The translations under genes were made by a program, and so were the position numbers. From Methanobacteriota archaeon (GTDB lineage: Archaea; Thermoplasmatota; Thermoplasmata; Methanomassiliicoccales; Methanomethylophilaceae), in assembly GCA_023402275.1 (NCBI GenBank), contig JAEXCH010000014.1, forward strand, positions 62,001 through 126,000: a stretch of 64,000 bases of DNA, given 5' to 3'. Under the pieces are notes generated by a model, which was not told where the DNA came from, did no database searches, and saw only the letters and a program-made list of their open reading frames with translations. Below, piece after piece: positions 24,329-33,060 of this stretch (the stretch's first letter is position 1; every line of letters starts with the position of its first letter).

Positions 24329-24634
24329 TGTTAGGCCACAGAGGTGGACATCACCTCCGGACCAAGTTGACCGCATTGCTTCTCAACCCTGCGACCCCGC
24401 AAACGTCAGTAGCACGAGGTAAGGCTGCTCCCGTCAGGACCTGGTCCGGTTTCCCCGATCAATGTGAGAGATACGACCCTCCGGCCGTTCCACACACAAA
24501 CTCCAACTCTGCAGGACAAGATCTCATAGTCACTTTGCGGGCTTGGACCTTCAGCTCTGCCGCCCCCTGCAGTCACCCCCGCTATTGACGGTTGCGGGTG
24601 TAGGGCACGCCAAGCTCCCCGGTCAAGCCTAACA
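24329..24634 (-). ncRNA. Signal recognition particle 7S RNA
   Basis: About 306 nt on the minus strand. The diagnostic S-domain element is at 24419-24450: on the RNA strand ACCAGGTCCTGACGGGAGCA followed by GCC, the SRP54-binding helix 8 asymmetric-loop sequence. The 5' TGTTAGGC and 3' GCCTAACA ends pair exactly (24627-24634 with 24329-24336), closing the molecule. Many GC-rich complementary segments lie between. A minus-strand TATA box at 24654-24664 predicts the start at about 24633. The 3' end runs into CCTTTACCTTTTCC. The partner SRP54 is at 2468-3820. Confidence 0.93.
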
Positions 24635-24653
24635 TCAGGCCTATCGTAAGACG

Positions 24654-24664
24654 ATATTTAATAT
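24654..24664 (-). promoter_or_regulatory. TATA box of SRP RNA
   Basis: ATATTAAATAT on the minus strand, about 26 nt before the predicted 5' end of the SRP RNA. Confidence 0.6.
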
Positions 24665-24751
24665 CTTTTGGACAAGAACAGGAACAATATGGACATTCAG
24701 CCTCCAATCCTAAGCATGTATTATATATCACTTCAATGATGGGGCATATGC

Positions 24752-24770
24752 CGTGCTAATGATTAGCACG
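24752..24770. promoter_or_regulatory. 19-bp palindrome before symporter operon
   Basis: CGTGCTAAT-G-ATTAGCACG is a perfect palindrome with one central base. It lies just after the start predicted from a TATATA stretch at about 24720-24727, and 1 bp before AGGTG-type ribosome site sequence at 24773-24777. A repressor bound here would block transcription; as RNA it would form a tight hairpin beside the ribosome site. Confidence 0.6.
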
Positions 24771-24782
24771 CTAGGTGTTAAA

Positions 24783-24908
24783 ATGACGATATTCGGATTG
24801 AGTGACCCGTACATCATAGGAGCATACGTAGGATGCATACTCTGCGTAATACTTTGCTGCGGATGGGCGGTATTCAAAAAGGAAAAAAAGGAGAGTGGTG
24901 AGGAATGA
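24783..24908 (+). CDS. Symporter small accessory protein
   Basis: A 41-residue micro-protein: MTIFGLSDPYIIGAYVGCIL, then CVILCCGWAVFKKEKKESGEE. It has one membrane helix (about 8-31) and a charged cytosolic tail, the usual look of the small accessory proteins found directly before sodium:solute symporters in many prokaryotes. Its stop overlaps the symporter start by 4 nt (ATGA), so production is coupled. It probably joins the transporter in the membrane; its function is not known. Confidence 0.8.
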   Translation: MTIFGLSDPYIIGAYVGCILCVILCCGWAVFKKEKKESGEE

Positions 24909-26563
24909 GCTCCACAGGAGTATCCATCCCCATCTTCCTGGGAATGCTTGTGATCTTCGTAGCCATTACTATACTGTTGGGGATATATGGCTATAGGAAC
25001 ACAAAGAACAACCAGGATTTCCTTCTTGGAAGGAACAAATCCAATTCGTTCATAATAGCATTGTCATACGGAGCTACATTCCTTAGTGCTTCTGCCATAA
25101 TAGGATTCGGAGGGCAGGCCGCAGTACACGGTATGTCACTTCTCTGGCTATGTTTCCTCAATCTGTTCTTGGGATTGTTCGTCGCCTTCGTGGTATTCGG
25201 ACCCAGAGTCAGAAGGATAGGTAGGGAAGTAGGGGCATCGACATTCGCGGATCTCCTCGGAAAGATCTACAAGTCCAAGGGGATACGTGCTTTCACCGCT
25301 ATCATCATCGTAGTGATGATGCCCATATACTGTGCAGCGGTATTGAAAGGAGGAGTGAATTCCTTGGTCGTTCTGACCGGGCTGTTCGATTTCTACGACA
25401 TCATACTGATAATACTGGCAGTTGTCGTTGGGTTGTATGTGGTATACGGCGGTATCGTGGCCGTGATGTACAACGATGCTCTGCAGGCAGGTATAATGGT
25501 CATAGGTATGGTCGTCATCCTGGCGGTGACTCTGACATCCTTGGGAGGATTCACAGCGGCCAACATATCACTTGGTGAGTTATGGGGTTCAGGCATGTTC
25601 AATCCAGGTAACACGGGAACGATGGAAGGATTCAACGGATGGATCAACTTCTCCTCACTAGGTACACCGGAGTGGTTGACAGTAGTGTCAACGTTCCTGT
25701 TGGGTGTCGGTGTGGGTGCATTGACCCAGCCTCAGCTGGTCGTCAGGTTCATGTCTGCAAAGGATGACAAGATGCTGACCCGATCCCTGGTGATAGGGAG
25801 TCTGTTCATGCTCGTGATAGTCGGAAGTGCATACACAGTGGGAGCACTGTCGAATGTATACTTCTTCAATACATACGGAGAGATAGCCTTCGAACATGTG
25901 GTCAACGGCCTGGGTCTCGGAGTGGATTTCATAATCCCGACATTCGTGCTTGATGTGTTCAGCGGTATAGCATTCGGTGATGTGTTCATCTGTCTGTTCG
26001 TCCTGTCACTGATATGCGCTTCGATATCCACGATAAGCGCACTCATGCATACGATAGGTGCAGCAGGAGGATACGATATATTCACCCTCTACAGGAATAG
26101 GAAGACCAAGGTCACATTGGATTCACAATCACTGAGGGTGAATAGGATGGTCACAGCCATCGTGATGGTGCTGGTCGTGGTATACTGCTACCTGATGCCT
26201 CATGATATCATAGCAAAGGCAACATCACTGTTCATGGGAATAACCGCTGCAGCCTTACTCCCAACAATGACGTACGGTCTGTTCGCAAAGAACCCAAGGA
26301 AGGATGCGGCATTCGCAAGCATACTGGTAGGTACTGTTTCGTACTTGGTATGGGCGCTGTTCATCAACATCAATTCGTCGGTGTTCATGCCCATATGCAA
26401 GTGGATAACAGGCAACCCCGTGCTGTTCATGGATTCCGATCTGATGTACGTAGATGCTCTGATAGTGTCTCTGCCTCTGGCGGCGATAACCCTTGCTCTG
26501 GTATACTTCCTGAAGAAGCCGTCGAATGACGCAGGAGAGGAAATCGAGGCGGAAGCCCAGTAA
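24905..26563 (+). CDS. Sodium:solute symporter (SSS family)
   Basis: A 552-residue transporter with about 13 membrane helices. The first helix and NTKNNQDFLLGRNKSNSFIIAL, SYGATFLSASAIIGFGGQAA, then GGIVAVMYNDALQAGIMVIG and QPQLVVRFMSAKDDKMLTRS are hallmarks of the SSS/PutP family. It imports a small organic solute with sodium; acetate, amino acids, sugars or vitamins are all taken by relatives, and nothing here fixes the substrate. The C-terminal tail SNDAGEEIEAEAQ is acidic. It is coupled to the micro-protein and probably controlled at the palindrome upstream. Confidence 0.9.
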   Translation: MSSTGVSIPIFLGMLVIFVAITILLGIYGYRNTKNNQDFLLGRNKSNSFIIALSYGATFLSASAIIGFGGQAAVHGMSLLWLCFLNLFLGLFVAFVVFGPRVRRIGREVGASTFADLLGKIYKSKGIRAFTAIIIVVMMPIYCAAVLKGGVNSLVVLTGLFDFYDIILIILAVVVGLYVVYGGIVAVMYNDALQAGIMVIGMVVILAVTLTSLGGFTAANISLGELWGSGMFNPGNTGTMEGFNGWINFSSLGTPEWLTVVSTFLLGVGVGALTQPQLVVRFMSAKDDKMLTRSLVIGSLFMLVIVGSAYTVGALSNVYFFNTYGEIAFEHVVNGLGLGVDFIIPTFVLDVFSGIAFGDVFICLFVLSLICASISTISALMHTIGAAGGYDIFTLYRNRKTKVTLDSQSLRVNRMVTAIVMVLVVVYCYLMPHDIIAKATSLFMGITAAALLPTMTYGLFAKNPRKDAAFASILVGTVSYLVWALFININSSVFMPICKWITGNPVLFMDSDLMYVDALIVSLPLAAITLALVYFLKKPSNDAGEEIEAEAQ

Positions 26564-26596
26564 GTATAATATATATCTCTGGTACAATCCATAAGT

Positions 26597-26968
26597 ATGG
26601 CAGACAGACCCTTACTTGTGGCCCTCATAGGCGGAATAACGCTTCTGATGGCCTTCGTGGTACTGGCGATATCCATTATATCGATCGTGGACCCAAGCTT
26701 GCTGAACTTCATAGATGCCGACATCTCCAAGTACGTGGGATACGGCGGACTGATATTGGGTATAATATACCTGATAATCGGCGGAGCCATATGGAGCGGA
26801 TGGAGCATAGCGTGGTACATAGCAGTGATATTGTACGGGATAGCGACAATCGGATCACTTGTCTCCCTCATAATGGGGAACATACCGATGATCGTCACCC
26901 CGGTGATATCCCTGGTTATCCTGTACTACCTGTTCCGCCCGAAGGTCAAGGAATTCTACGGGATCTGA
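26597..26968 (+). CDS. Small polytopic membrane protein
   Basis: A 123-residue, almost wholly hydrophobic protein with four predicted membrane helices at about 8-32, 45-64, 70-92 and 98-115. It ends in a basic RPKVKEFYGI tail. A TATA-like TATAATATATAT run before the ATG suggests its own promoter. No family was recognised. It lies just after the symporter on the same strand but is probably a separate unit. Confidence 0.6.
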   Translation: MADRPLLVALIGGITLLMAFVVLAISIISIVDPSLLNFIDADISKYVGYGGLILGIIYLIIGGAIWSGWSIAWYIAVILYGIATIGSLVSLIMGNIPMIVTPVISLVILYYLFRPKVKEFYGI

Positions 26969-27027
26969 GACCTTCCAAAAAACTTCTTACACTTTCCTAA
27001 GTGGAACATTTTTAGATTAGTTCTGTT

Positions 27028-27822
27028 ATGTGTTCGAATATGAACGCACTGGAGATGAGGGATGTATCTGTCGTGAGAAGCGACAAGAAGATCCTGGACT
27101 CCATCGATCTGACCATTGGGGATAGGGAGAGTGTGGCGATCATCGGCAAGAACGGTTCCGGCAAGACCACACTGATAAAACTTCTGAGGGGTGAGATACA
27201 CCCATACTACAATGAACTGGACCCATCTTACATGAGAATATTCGGAGAGGAGCATTGGAACATATTCGATATCCGCAGTAAGATGGGCATAGTTTCAATG
27301 GACCTGCAGAATATGTTCAGAGCAGATACCAAGGTCAACGAGGTGATAGCATCAGGGTTCTTCGGGAGCATGGATGTGTTCAGGAACATGGTCGTCACCG
27401 ATGAGATGGTAAAGAAGGTGCATGATGCGGCGGTCATGATGGGCATAGACGATCTCATGGACAGGACATTGGAAGGTCTTTCCATGGGAGAGATGCGCCG
27501 CACCCTCATCGCCAGAGCATTGGTGACCGATCCGAAAACACTGGTGATGGATGAACCTATGACGGGTTTGGACATAACAATGGCATCAAGATTCAGAAGT
27601 ATGTTCGATATACTCATAGAGGCGGGAGTGAATATAATCGTGGTAACTCATGATCTTTCAGATATACCGGAAAGCATCGTGAGGGTCGTCATGATGAAGG
27701 ACGGAAAGATATTCGCAGACGGAAAAAAAGAAGAACTCCTCAATTCAAATACGATAAGTGAGCTGTACGATGAGCCTATTAAGGTTGAGTGCGATAAGGG
27801 AGTATACCGTATGCATCTGTGA
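27028..27822 (+). CDS. Solitary ABC ATPase (ModF/FepC-like)
   Basis: A 264-residue ABC ATPase domain with no permease nearby. Walker A is GKNGSGKTT (about 41-49), the signature GLSMGEMRRTLIARAL replaces LSGGQ by LSMGE, Walker B is TLVMDEPMTGLD, and the switch His is in IIVVTHDLSD. Standalone enzymes with this look include ModF-type and iron-complex-type ATPases; some act in regulation or partner with distant permeases. ATG 27040 (MNALEM) is an alternative start. Confidence 0.8.
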   Translation: MCSNMNALEMRDVSVVRSDKKILDSIDLTIGDRESVAIIGKNGSGKTTLIKLLRGEIHPYYNELDPSYMRIFGEEHWNIFDIRSKMGIVSMDLQNMFRADTKVNEVIASGFFGSMDVFRNMVVTDEMVKKVHDAAVMMGIDDLMDRTLEGLSMGEMRRTLIARALVTDPKTLVMDEPMTGLDITMASRFRSMFDILIEAGVNIIVVTHDLSDIPESIVRVVMMKDGKIFADGKKEELLNSNTISELYDEPIKVECDKGVYRMHL

Positions 27823-27843
27823 AATGTGCGGACGGAGATTCAG

Positions 27844-28350
27844 ATGAGATATATTTGTCCAGAGTGCGGGAATGAAATACCCGAGGATTCAGAGTTCTGC
27901 TATTCATGCGGAAGAAAGAGAGACGATACCATAAGATTGGATGATGAGGGGAAATTCGTTGCCCCTAACGCCAACCAGTGTGCATCATGCGGGAATGAGA
28001 TCTCACCGAACGATCTATTCTGTCAGCACTGCGGCGCACCAATAACAAGGATCCAGATGGCGGCTTTCAGGCCGAAGATGGTCAAATACGGATGGATCGG
28101 GATAGTTCTGGCATTGATACCCGGACTGTTCAGCATCTATGGTCTTGGTCACCTCTACTTCAGAAGATGGTCAAGAGCAGCGATATTCCTACTGACATCG
28201 GCATTCATGGTATACCTTAGATGGGGAAGCAACATAGAGATGAATATCTGGACCACCCTTCTTTTCGGAATAATGTCGATATTCCTGTATCTGATGCAGG
28301 CGATGGAGGTATTGGTCCTTGCATTCATGCCTCCTAAGACCGCAGAGTGA
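27844..28350 (+). CDS. Double zinc-ribbon membrane protein
   Basis: A 168-residue protein from ATG 27844, which has GGAG 8 nt before it; an upstream GTG at 27826 is possible but less well placed. Two zinc ribbons are clear: CPECGNEIPEDSEFCYSCG and CASCGNEISPNDLFCQHCG. They are followed by three membrane helices (about 88-165), with GLGHLYFRRWSRAAIF resembling the small TM2-like motif of archaeal zinc-ribbon membrane proteins. The role is unknown. It ends 9 nt before rfcL and may share its transcript. Confidence 0.7.
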   Translation: MRYICPECGNEIPEDSEFCYSCGRKRDDTIRLDDEGKFVAPNANQCASCGNEISPNDLFCQHCGAPITRIQMAAFRPKMVKYGWIGIVLALIPGLFSIYGLGHLYFRRWSRAAIFLLTSAFMVYLRWGSNIEMNIWTTLLFGIMSIFLYLMQAMEVLVLAFMPPKTAE

Positions 28351-28359
28351 GGTTTACCC

Positions 28360-29775
28360 ATGGCAGAGGATTGGACCGAGAAATATAGGCCGAATAGATT
28401 GTCGGACGTTATCGGCAACCCGTCCGCAGTGAAAGAACTGGAGGATTGGGCAAGATCATGGAACAATGGGATCCCTCCAAAGAGGGCAGTTGTCCTTATC
28501 GGTACTCCTGGTATAGGGAAGACATCATCTGCGGAAGCCCTCGCCAGGGACATGGGTTGGGATATCGTTGAGATGAATGCATCCGATCAGAGGACAGGGA
28601 ATGCCATCAAAGAGGTCGCTTTGAGGGGATCATACTTCAATTCCTTGGGAATGGATGGAGAGTACAAAGGAAGCGGAGAGGGAAGGAAGAAGCTCATTGT
28701 ACTTGATGAAGCGGACAATCTATTCGGCAATGCTGACAGGGGCGCTCTTCCCGCAATAAATGAATTGATCAAGAGCACGAAACAGCCTGTGATACTCATT
28801 GTCAATGATTTCTTCGCTCTTTCGAAAAAGAGTTCCACCGTCAAAACAGATACGATCCAGATAACATTCAGAAAACCAAATGCAAGGTCCATGGTCGGCG
28901 CACTCAAGAAGATAGCCGATGCGGAGAATGTCGCGGCGGATGATGCCGTCCTGCAAAGGATAGCAGAGAACTCAGGAGGCGACATGAGAGCGGCGGTAAG
29001 GGACCTTGAGGCACTTTCGCAGGGAAGAGGGTCCATCGACCTATCTTCCGCCAATGAACTGCATGAGCGTGTTGTAAAGAAGGATATGTACTCAGTTCTG
29101 GACAAGATGTTCAGGAAGAACGATCCCTTCGGTGCGAAGAGGACGCTTTCCGAGGTTGATATAGATCCTGATACCGCTCTGCTATGGATAGATGAGAACC
29201 TTCCATATGAGTACAGAGAGCCGGGAGACATGGTAAGAGGATATGAGAAACTGTCAAAGGCGGACATCTTCTTAGGGAGGGTCCACAGACGCCAATACTA
29301 CGGATTCTGGTCATACGCAAGCGAGATGATGACCGCAGGGGTCTCCACAGCAAAGATGAGCAACAAGGTCCAGCATGACAGATTCAGGTTCCCGCAGTAT
29401 CTTATGAAGATGTCGAGGTCCAAGTCGGTAAGGGCATTGAAGTCATCACTTTGCTACAAACTCGCATGTTTCCTTCACACATCCACAAAACGTGTCGAGC
29501 ATGATATCCTTCCTGCATTGAAGGTCCTTGCGAAGGAGGATCTCGGCATCAGGGTAATGCTCATCAGGGATGTGGATCTGGAACCGGAGGAATTGGGATT
29601 CCTCCTCGAAGCGAAGATAGATTCGAAGATCGTGAAAGAAGCGATACAGTTGGCCGCGGAACCCGTCACAGACATTGTGGAAAAGGTATACCCTGACAGA
29701 TGTGAGGATGCACCTGCTCCTAAGACCGTACCTTCCGAAGGAAAGAAACCGCAAAGCAATCTATTCGATTTCTGA
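28360..29775 (+). CDS. rfcL: Replication factor C large subunit
   Basis: A 471-residue clamp-loader subunit that, with RFC-S, opens PCNA onto primed DNA. WTEKYRPNRLSDVIGN opens the protein, Walker A is GTPGIGKTSSAEALA (about 48-56), Walker B LIVLDEADNLFG, and sensor regions follow. The Ser-Arg-Cys box of small subunits is absent, as expected for RFC-L. The C-terminus has PSEGKKPQSNLFDF, whose Q..LFDF end is a PCNA-interacting (PIP-like) motif. The small-subunit gene is not in the window. taw1 follows after 7 nt. Confidence 0.95.
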   Translation: MAEDWTEKYRPNRLSDVIGNPSAVKELEDWARSWNNGIPPKRAVVLIGTPGIGKTSSAEALARDMGWDIVEMNASDQRTGNAIKEVALRGSYFNSLGMDGEYKGSGEGRKKLIVLDEADNLFGNADRGALPAINELIKSTKQPVILIVNDFFALSKKSSTVKTDTIQITFRKPNARSMVGALKKIADAENVAADDAVLQRIAENSGGDMRAAVRDLEALSQGRGSIDLSSANELHERVVKKDMYSVLDKMFRKNDPFGAKRTLSEVDIDPDTALLWIDENLPYEYREPGDMVRGYEKLSKADIFLGRVHRRQYYGFWSYASEMMTAGVSTAKMSNKVQHDRFRFPQYLMKMSRSKSVRALKSSLCYKLACFLHTSTKRVEHDILPALKVLAKEDLGIRVMLIRDVDLEPEELGFLLEAKIDSKIVKEAIQLAAEPVTDIVEKVYPDRCEDAPAPKTVPSEGKKPQSNLFDF

Positions 29776-29782
29776 GGTATCC

Positions 29783-30718
29783 ATGGACGAATCCTACCGC
29801 GAGCTATTGATCAAGCAGCAATACCGTCTGTACAAGGATCATGCCGCAGTGAAACTATGTCATTGGATGAAGGAGAGCATGATACATGACCGTCATTGCT
29901 ACAAACAGGACTTCTATGGCATAAAGAGTCACAGATGTCTGCAGATGACCCCTGCGATCAATGAATGCAGTCATTGCTGCAGCTTCTGTTGGAGGGTACA
30001 GGAAAGGGACTTCGAGGTAAATGACTGGGCGGAACCTAAGGAGATGCTTGATGCCCTCATCGCACACCAAAGGTTATTGATATCCGGGTTCAAAGGGGAC
30101 CCCAGATGTTCGAAGGAGATGTTCGATGAAGCCTCAAACCCGGATCAGGTAGCCATATCCCTTGCAGGAGAGCCTATAACCTACCCATACCTATCAGAAT
30201 TCATAGAGGAATGCCACAGAAGGAACATGACGACATTCCTGGTAACTAACGGTACATATCCCGATCAATTGGAGGCGTTGGATACTCTTCCCAGACAACT
30301 GTATGTCACTGTGGCAGCCCCAAATGAGGAGATATATAAGAAGGTCTGCAGACCAAAGATAAACGATGGCTGGAGCAGACTCATGAGAACTCTGGAACTT
30401 TTCCCGTCACTAGATACGAGGACGGTCATAAGGCACACCCTTGTAAAGGACCTCAATTTCGGCTGGGTCAAGGATTATGCAGAATTGGATAGGATCGCTG
30501 ATCCGGACCTCATAGAACCGAAGGGTTACGTTTTCGTCGGAGCATCAAGACAAAGGTTATCTCTGACATCCATGCCCTCATTCGAAGAGATACGGGATTT
30601 CTCATCCCAACTGGGGGATATCGTCGGAATGTCCATAATAAAAGAAAGACCGGACAGCAGAGTACTGCTGTTGGGTGATGTTTCCATCGATACCGATGTA
30701 AGAAGCACTTTCTCGTGA
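29783..30718 (+). CDS. taw1: tRNA 4-demethylwyosine synthase
   Basis: A 311-residue radical SAM enzyme that builds the tricyclic base of wyosine from m1G37 of tRNA-Phe and pyruvate. The SAM cluster is C62-x3-C66-x2-C69 (ECSHCCSFCW), and the auxiliary cluster cysteines are C26, C39 and C52, exactly the numbering of characterised archaeal TYW1. SLAGEPITYPYLSEFIEECH and LVTNGTYPDQLEAL are radical SAM core motifs. ATG 29783 has GAGGT before it. The gene overlaps nothing and follows rfcL by 7 nt. Confidence 0.95.
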   Translation: MDESYRELLIKQQYRLYKDHAAVKLCHWMKESMIHDRHCYKQDFYGIKSHRCLQMTPAINECSHCCSFCWRVQERDFEVNDWAEPKEMLDALIAHQRLLISGFKGDPRCSKEMFDEASNPDQVAISLAGEPITYPYLSEFIEECHRRNMTTFLVTNGTYPDQLEALDTLPRQLYVTVAAPNEEIYKKVCRPKINDGWSRLMRTLELFPSLDTRTVIRHTLVKDLNFGWVKDYAELDRIADPDLIEPKGYVFVGASRQRLSLTSMPSFEEIRDFSSQLGDIVGMSIIKERPDSRVLLLGDVSIDTDVRSTFS

Positions 30719-30719
30719 A

Positions 30720-30998
30720 TCAGATCAGTTTCCAGACGATGAATCCGATCAATATCAGATGCAATATTACGAAAAGATAGATCAGTTTGAACTTTGACTT
30801 TCTGGTCTTGTGTCTGAATACCTTCATTCCGGCCAGTGCACCGAACGGCCCTATCAGACCGATCCATATCAGTGTCGATTCCTTTATTCGGTACTTCTCC
30901 TTCACGGCCTTCCTTTTATCCACGCCGTAAATAAAGAAAGCAATACCGTTCAATATCACATAAAGAACGGCGATTATCAGTATGTATTCGAGATTCAT
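30720..30998 (-). CDS. DUF1294 membrane protein
   Basis: A 92-residue protein with three membrane segments (about 4-24, 43-60 and 70-90). The linking sequence FFIYGVDKRKA...RIKESTLIWIGLIGPFGALAGMK and FRHKTRKSKF is the DUF1294 signature. Function is unknown. Its ATG overlaps the stop of the flavodoxin gene by 4 nt, so the two are coupled. It is convergent with taw1, one base away. Confidence 0.85.
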   Translation of the reverse strand: MNLEYILIIAVLYVILNGIAFFIYGVDKRKAVKEKYRIKESTLIWIGLIGPFGALAGMKVFRHKTRKSKFKLIYLFVILHLILIGFIVWKLI

Positions 30999-31402
30999 CG
31001 TCTGGACATCTCATTTATGAAATCATCCACGCCTGTCTCGAATCCCTCTTCGTTCTTCTCTCCCTTTCCGGCAAAGAAGAATGCGTCCTTGACACCGAGT
31101 TCCTCGGATACCTTCTTGATCTGTTCCTCACCCTTCTCCGCATCGAATTTACAACATACGAAGAGTGATTCCTTCTTACCCGAGAGCTGATCCTTGTTGT
31201 TCTCAAGGAAATCCACCAATTGGCGGTAGGGTTTACCTGCGTGTATCCCTGTTCCGAAGATCACATGATCGTATTCGCCGAGGTTTATTATCGTCTGTTT
31301 CTTGAGATCGAAAACATCCGCGTTCAGCTCTTTTGCGATGTATTTTGCTGTTTTTCTGGTCTTGCCTAATTGTGAAGAGAAAACTATCGCTTTGCTTGTC
31401 AT
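30995..31402 (-). CDS. Flavodoxin-domain protein
   Basis: A 135-residue flavodoxin-like protein. AIVFSSQLGKTRKTAKYIAKEL is the FMN phosphate-binding loop region (shorter than the TxTGNT form), and GEYDHVIFGTGIHAGKPYRQL gives the second flavin loop. SLFVCCKF has a CC pair. It resembles the protoporphyrinogen-oxidase (HemG)-like branch. Likely an electron carrier or NADPH-linked reductase. It overlaps the DUF1294 gene downstream by 4 nt. Confidence 0.8.
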   Translation of the reverse strand: MTSKAIVFSSQLGKTRKTAKYIAKELNADVFDLKKQTIINLGEYDHVIFGTGIHAGKPYRQLVDFLENNKDQLSGKKESLFVCCKFDAEKGEEQIKKVSEELGVKDAFFFAGKGEKNEEGFETGVDDFINEMSRR

Positions 31403-31487
31403 TGTCCCATCCTCTTTGTGAACATCAATGATGATGTCCCATACTTAATGAACGTAATAGCTGGTATATGAAATTATACGCTGTTCA

Positions 31488-32015
31488 TCACGGTTTCTTG
31501 GAATCGTTCCTGAGTATGAAATCAGCCCATTGAAGGTCATCCTTTCCATCGAATGATGACCAATATTCGAGTCTTTTGGTCAGTTCATCTATCATATCAT
31601 CCACTTTCTTATTCGCGTTGCCTGGTGATGAACGCACTATCGCCGTCAATCCATAATAGACGAGGCCCATGGCATGCGTCTTTACATGTACGGTAGCTGC
31701 AGCATGGCCTGCGGTCCTTGCCGCCGCTTCAGCTGCAGGTATCCCCGATTCCGATGCTGCGTTATGAGCGGAATGTATAGCTTTCTTCGCGACAGGCATC
31801 TTCACCTTTCCCTGCGACCACTCCCTTGCTATTGTGACCGCGGTTCTCGGACGTCCGTCCTCAGGATGATACTTCTCGAATATCCCAACAAAAGGCATAC
31901 TATTCTCCAAAGCCCATAGTATCGATGTACGATGATCCTGTCTGCGTACCATCTCATGCAGATCGCTAAGACATTCGGAGTCGTCAGAGAACAGGATCTT
32001 CTTCATTCGTATCAT
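31488..32015 (-). CDS. Imm-5-like putative immunity protein
   Basis: A 175-residue helical protein. PEDGRPRTAVTIAREWSQGK, KKAIHSAHNAASESGIPAAE and AARTAGHAAATVHVKTHAMG match the Ala/His-rich repeats of the Imm-5-like domain (putative immunity protein; the typical pattern is DxRPRxAI...AxxAAHAAA...AARAAGxAxATAHV). Members are linked by context to polymorphic toxins, yet no toxin gene lies nearby. The gene is transcribed alone between the flavodoxin operon and the divergent HprK-like gene. A role in toxin immunity is an inference from the family name only. Confidence 0.6.
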   Translation of the reverse strand: MIRMKKILFSDDSECLSDLHEMVRRQDHRTSILWALENSMPFVGIFEKYHPEDGRPRTAVTIAREWSQGKVKMPVAKKAIHSAHNAASESGIPAAEAAARTAGHAAATVHVKTHAMGLVYYGLTAIVRSSPGNANKKVDDMIDELTKRLEYWSSFDGKDDLQWADFILRNDSKKP

Positions 32016-32109
32016 TTACCTTTATGCCGCATATGCCATAATATTGTTGGTTTGCATCGAAATTAACAAATTAAGTAATATATGAACACATCCATTCAAT
32101 CATGATCCA

Positions 32110-33060
32110 ATGGGATACATCGTAGAACTTATCGATCAGGACAGGGCATCCGAGCTCAGGACCAGATACAGCGGATTGAAGTCTTATTCGTCCAAAGCGG
32201 ACATATTCGGACTATGCGTGGAATTTTTGACAGAGGACGTCAAACACATGGAGATGTGGAAGGATAATTTCTATTCAATGGCGGATCACGTCAGATCACA
32301 TGTCAAGGTATATTCCATAAACGATCATGAATACGAGATGAAGGTACTGTATGAACCTTCATCCAACGTTGCATTCCTTTTCAACTTCGATTACTACGGA
32401 TGGATCAAGAGCATAGCACTAGGCATATCAGGCAATATCCTGGAGGAAGCACATGACACACATTCCGTTCATGGGGCCGTACTGGATCTGGATGGTAAAG
32501 GGGTTACATTGATCGCACCATCCAAGACGGGGAAGACCACTCAATCATGGGGACTTCTCAGGATGGACAATGCACATCTGATCACAGATGATTGGTATTT
32601 TGTCAAATTAGGGAACGGGAGACCAATTGCCCACGGTTCAGAGAAGAACTGCTACATAGATGCGGATATCGGTGACATCTGGGAAGAATACAAACCCCTT
32701 GTCAATCACGTCAACTTCGACAACAAAGGGAGAGGAATAGCAAACGTAAGATGGGTTGCAGGGGAATCCTCGGTGATATCGATGACAAAGATCAGATTCA
32801 TATTCTTCATGAAAAGGGATCATGACGATCCTGTTCCGATAAGACCGATGACCGCGGAGGAAGGGTTGGAATATCTCATTGAGAATGATTTCTGCAATCC
32901 ACACCAGATAGTCAAGAATCCCCACAAGGATAAGGTAAGGAGGGATTTCTTTGCTGCATATCTATCCGAATGTGAGATATATCTTGTCAATACGATAAGA
33001 ACTGCTCAAGAAACACAGGAACTTATCCGGAACATAGTTACAAGCTGCGACGTGATATGA
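32110..33060 (+). CDS. HprK-like P-loop kinase
   Basis: A 316-residue protein. A central P-loop, APSKTGKTTQSWGLL (about 137-151), is preceded by VHGAVLDLDGKGVTLI and followed by AHLITDDWYFVKLGNGRPIAHG. This is the order seen in HPr kinase/phosphorylase and PEP-carboxykinase-like folds, where the DD after the P-loop binds metal. No HPr or PTS gene is present, so a different target is likely. The N-terminal 120 residues are unrecognised. The stop overlaps the next gene by 4 nt (ATGA), tying it to a membrane partner. Confidence 0.55.
   Translation: MGYIVELIDQDRASELRTRYSGLKSYSSKADIFGLCVEFLTEDVKHMEMWKDNFYSMADHVRSHVKVYSINDHEYEMKVLYEPSSNVAFLFNFDYYGWIKSIALGISGNILEEAHDTHSVHGAVLDLDGKGVTLIAPSKTGKTTQSWGLLRMDNAHLITDDWYFVKLGNGRPIAHGSEKNCYIDADIGDIWEEYKPLVNHVNFDNKGRGIANVRWVAGESSVISMTKIRFIFFMKRDHDDPVPIRPMTAEEGLEYLIENDFCNPHQIVKNPHKDKVRRDFFAAYLSECEIYLVNTIRTAQETQELIRNIVTSCDVI

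Noticed and set aside
24304..24588. 94-codon plus-strand frame over the SRP RNA
   Set aside because: The sequence is explained by the structured SRP RNA on the minus strand.
26200..26898. 232-codon minus-strand frame
   Set aside because: Covers the ends of two clear plus-strand membrane protein genes; no homology.
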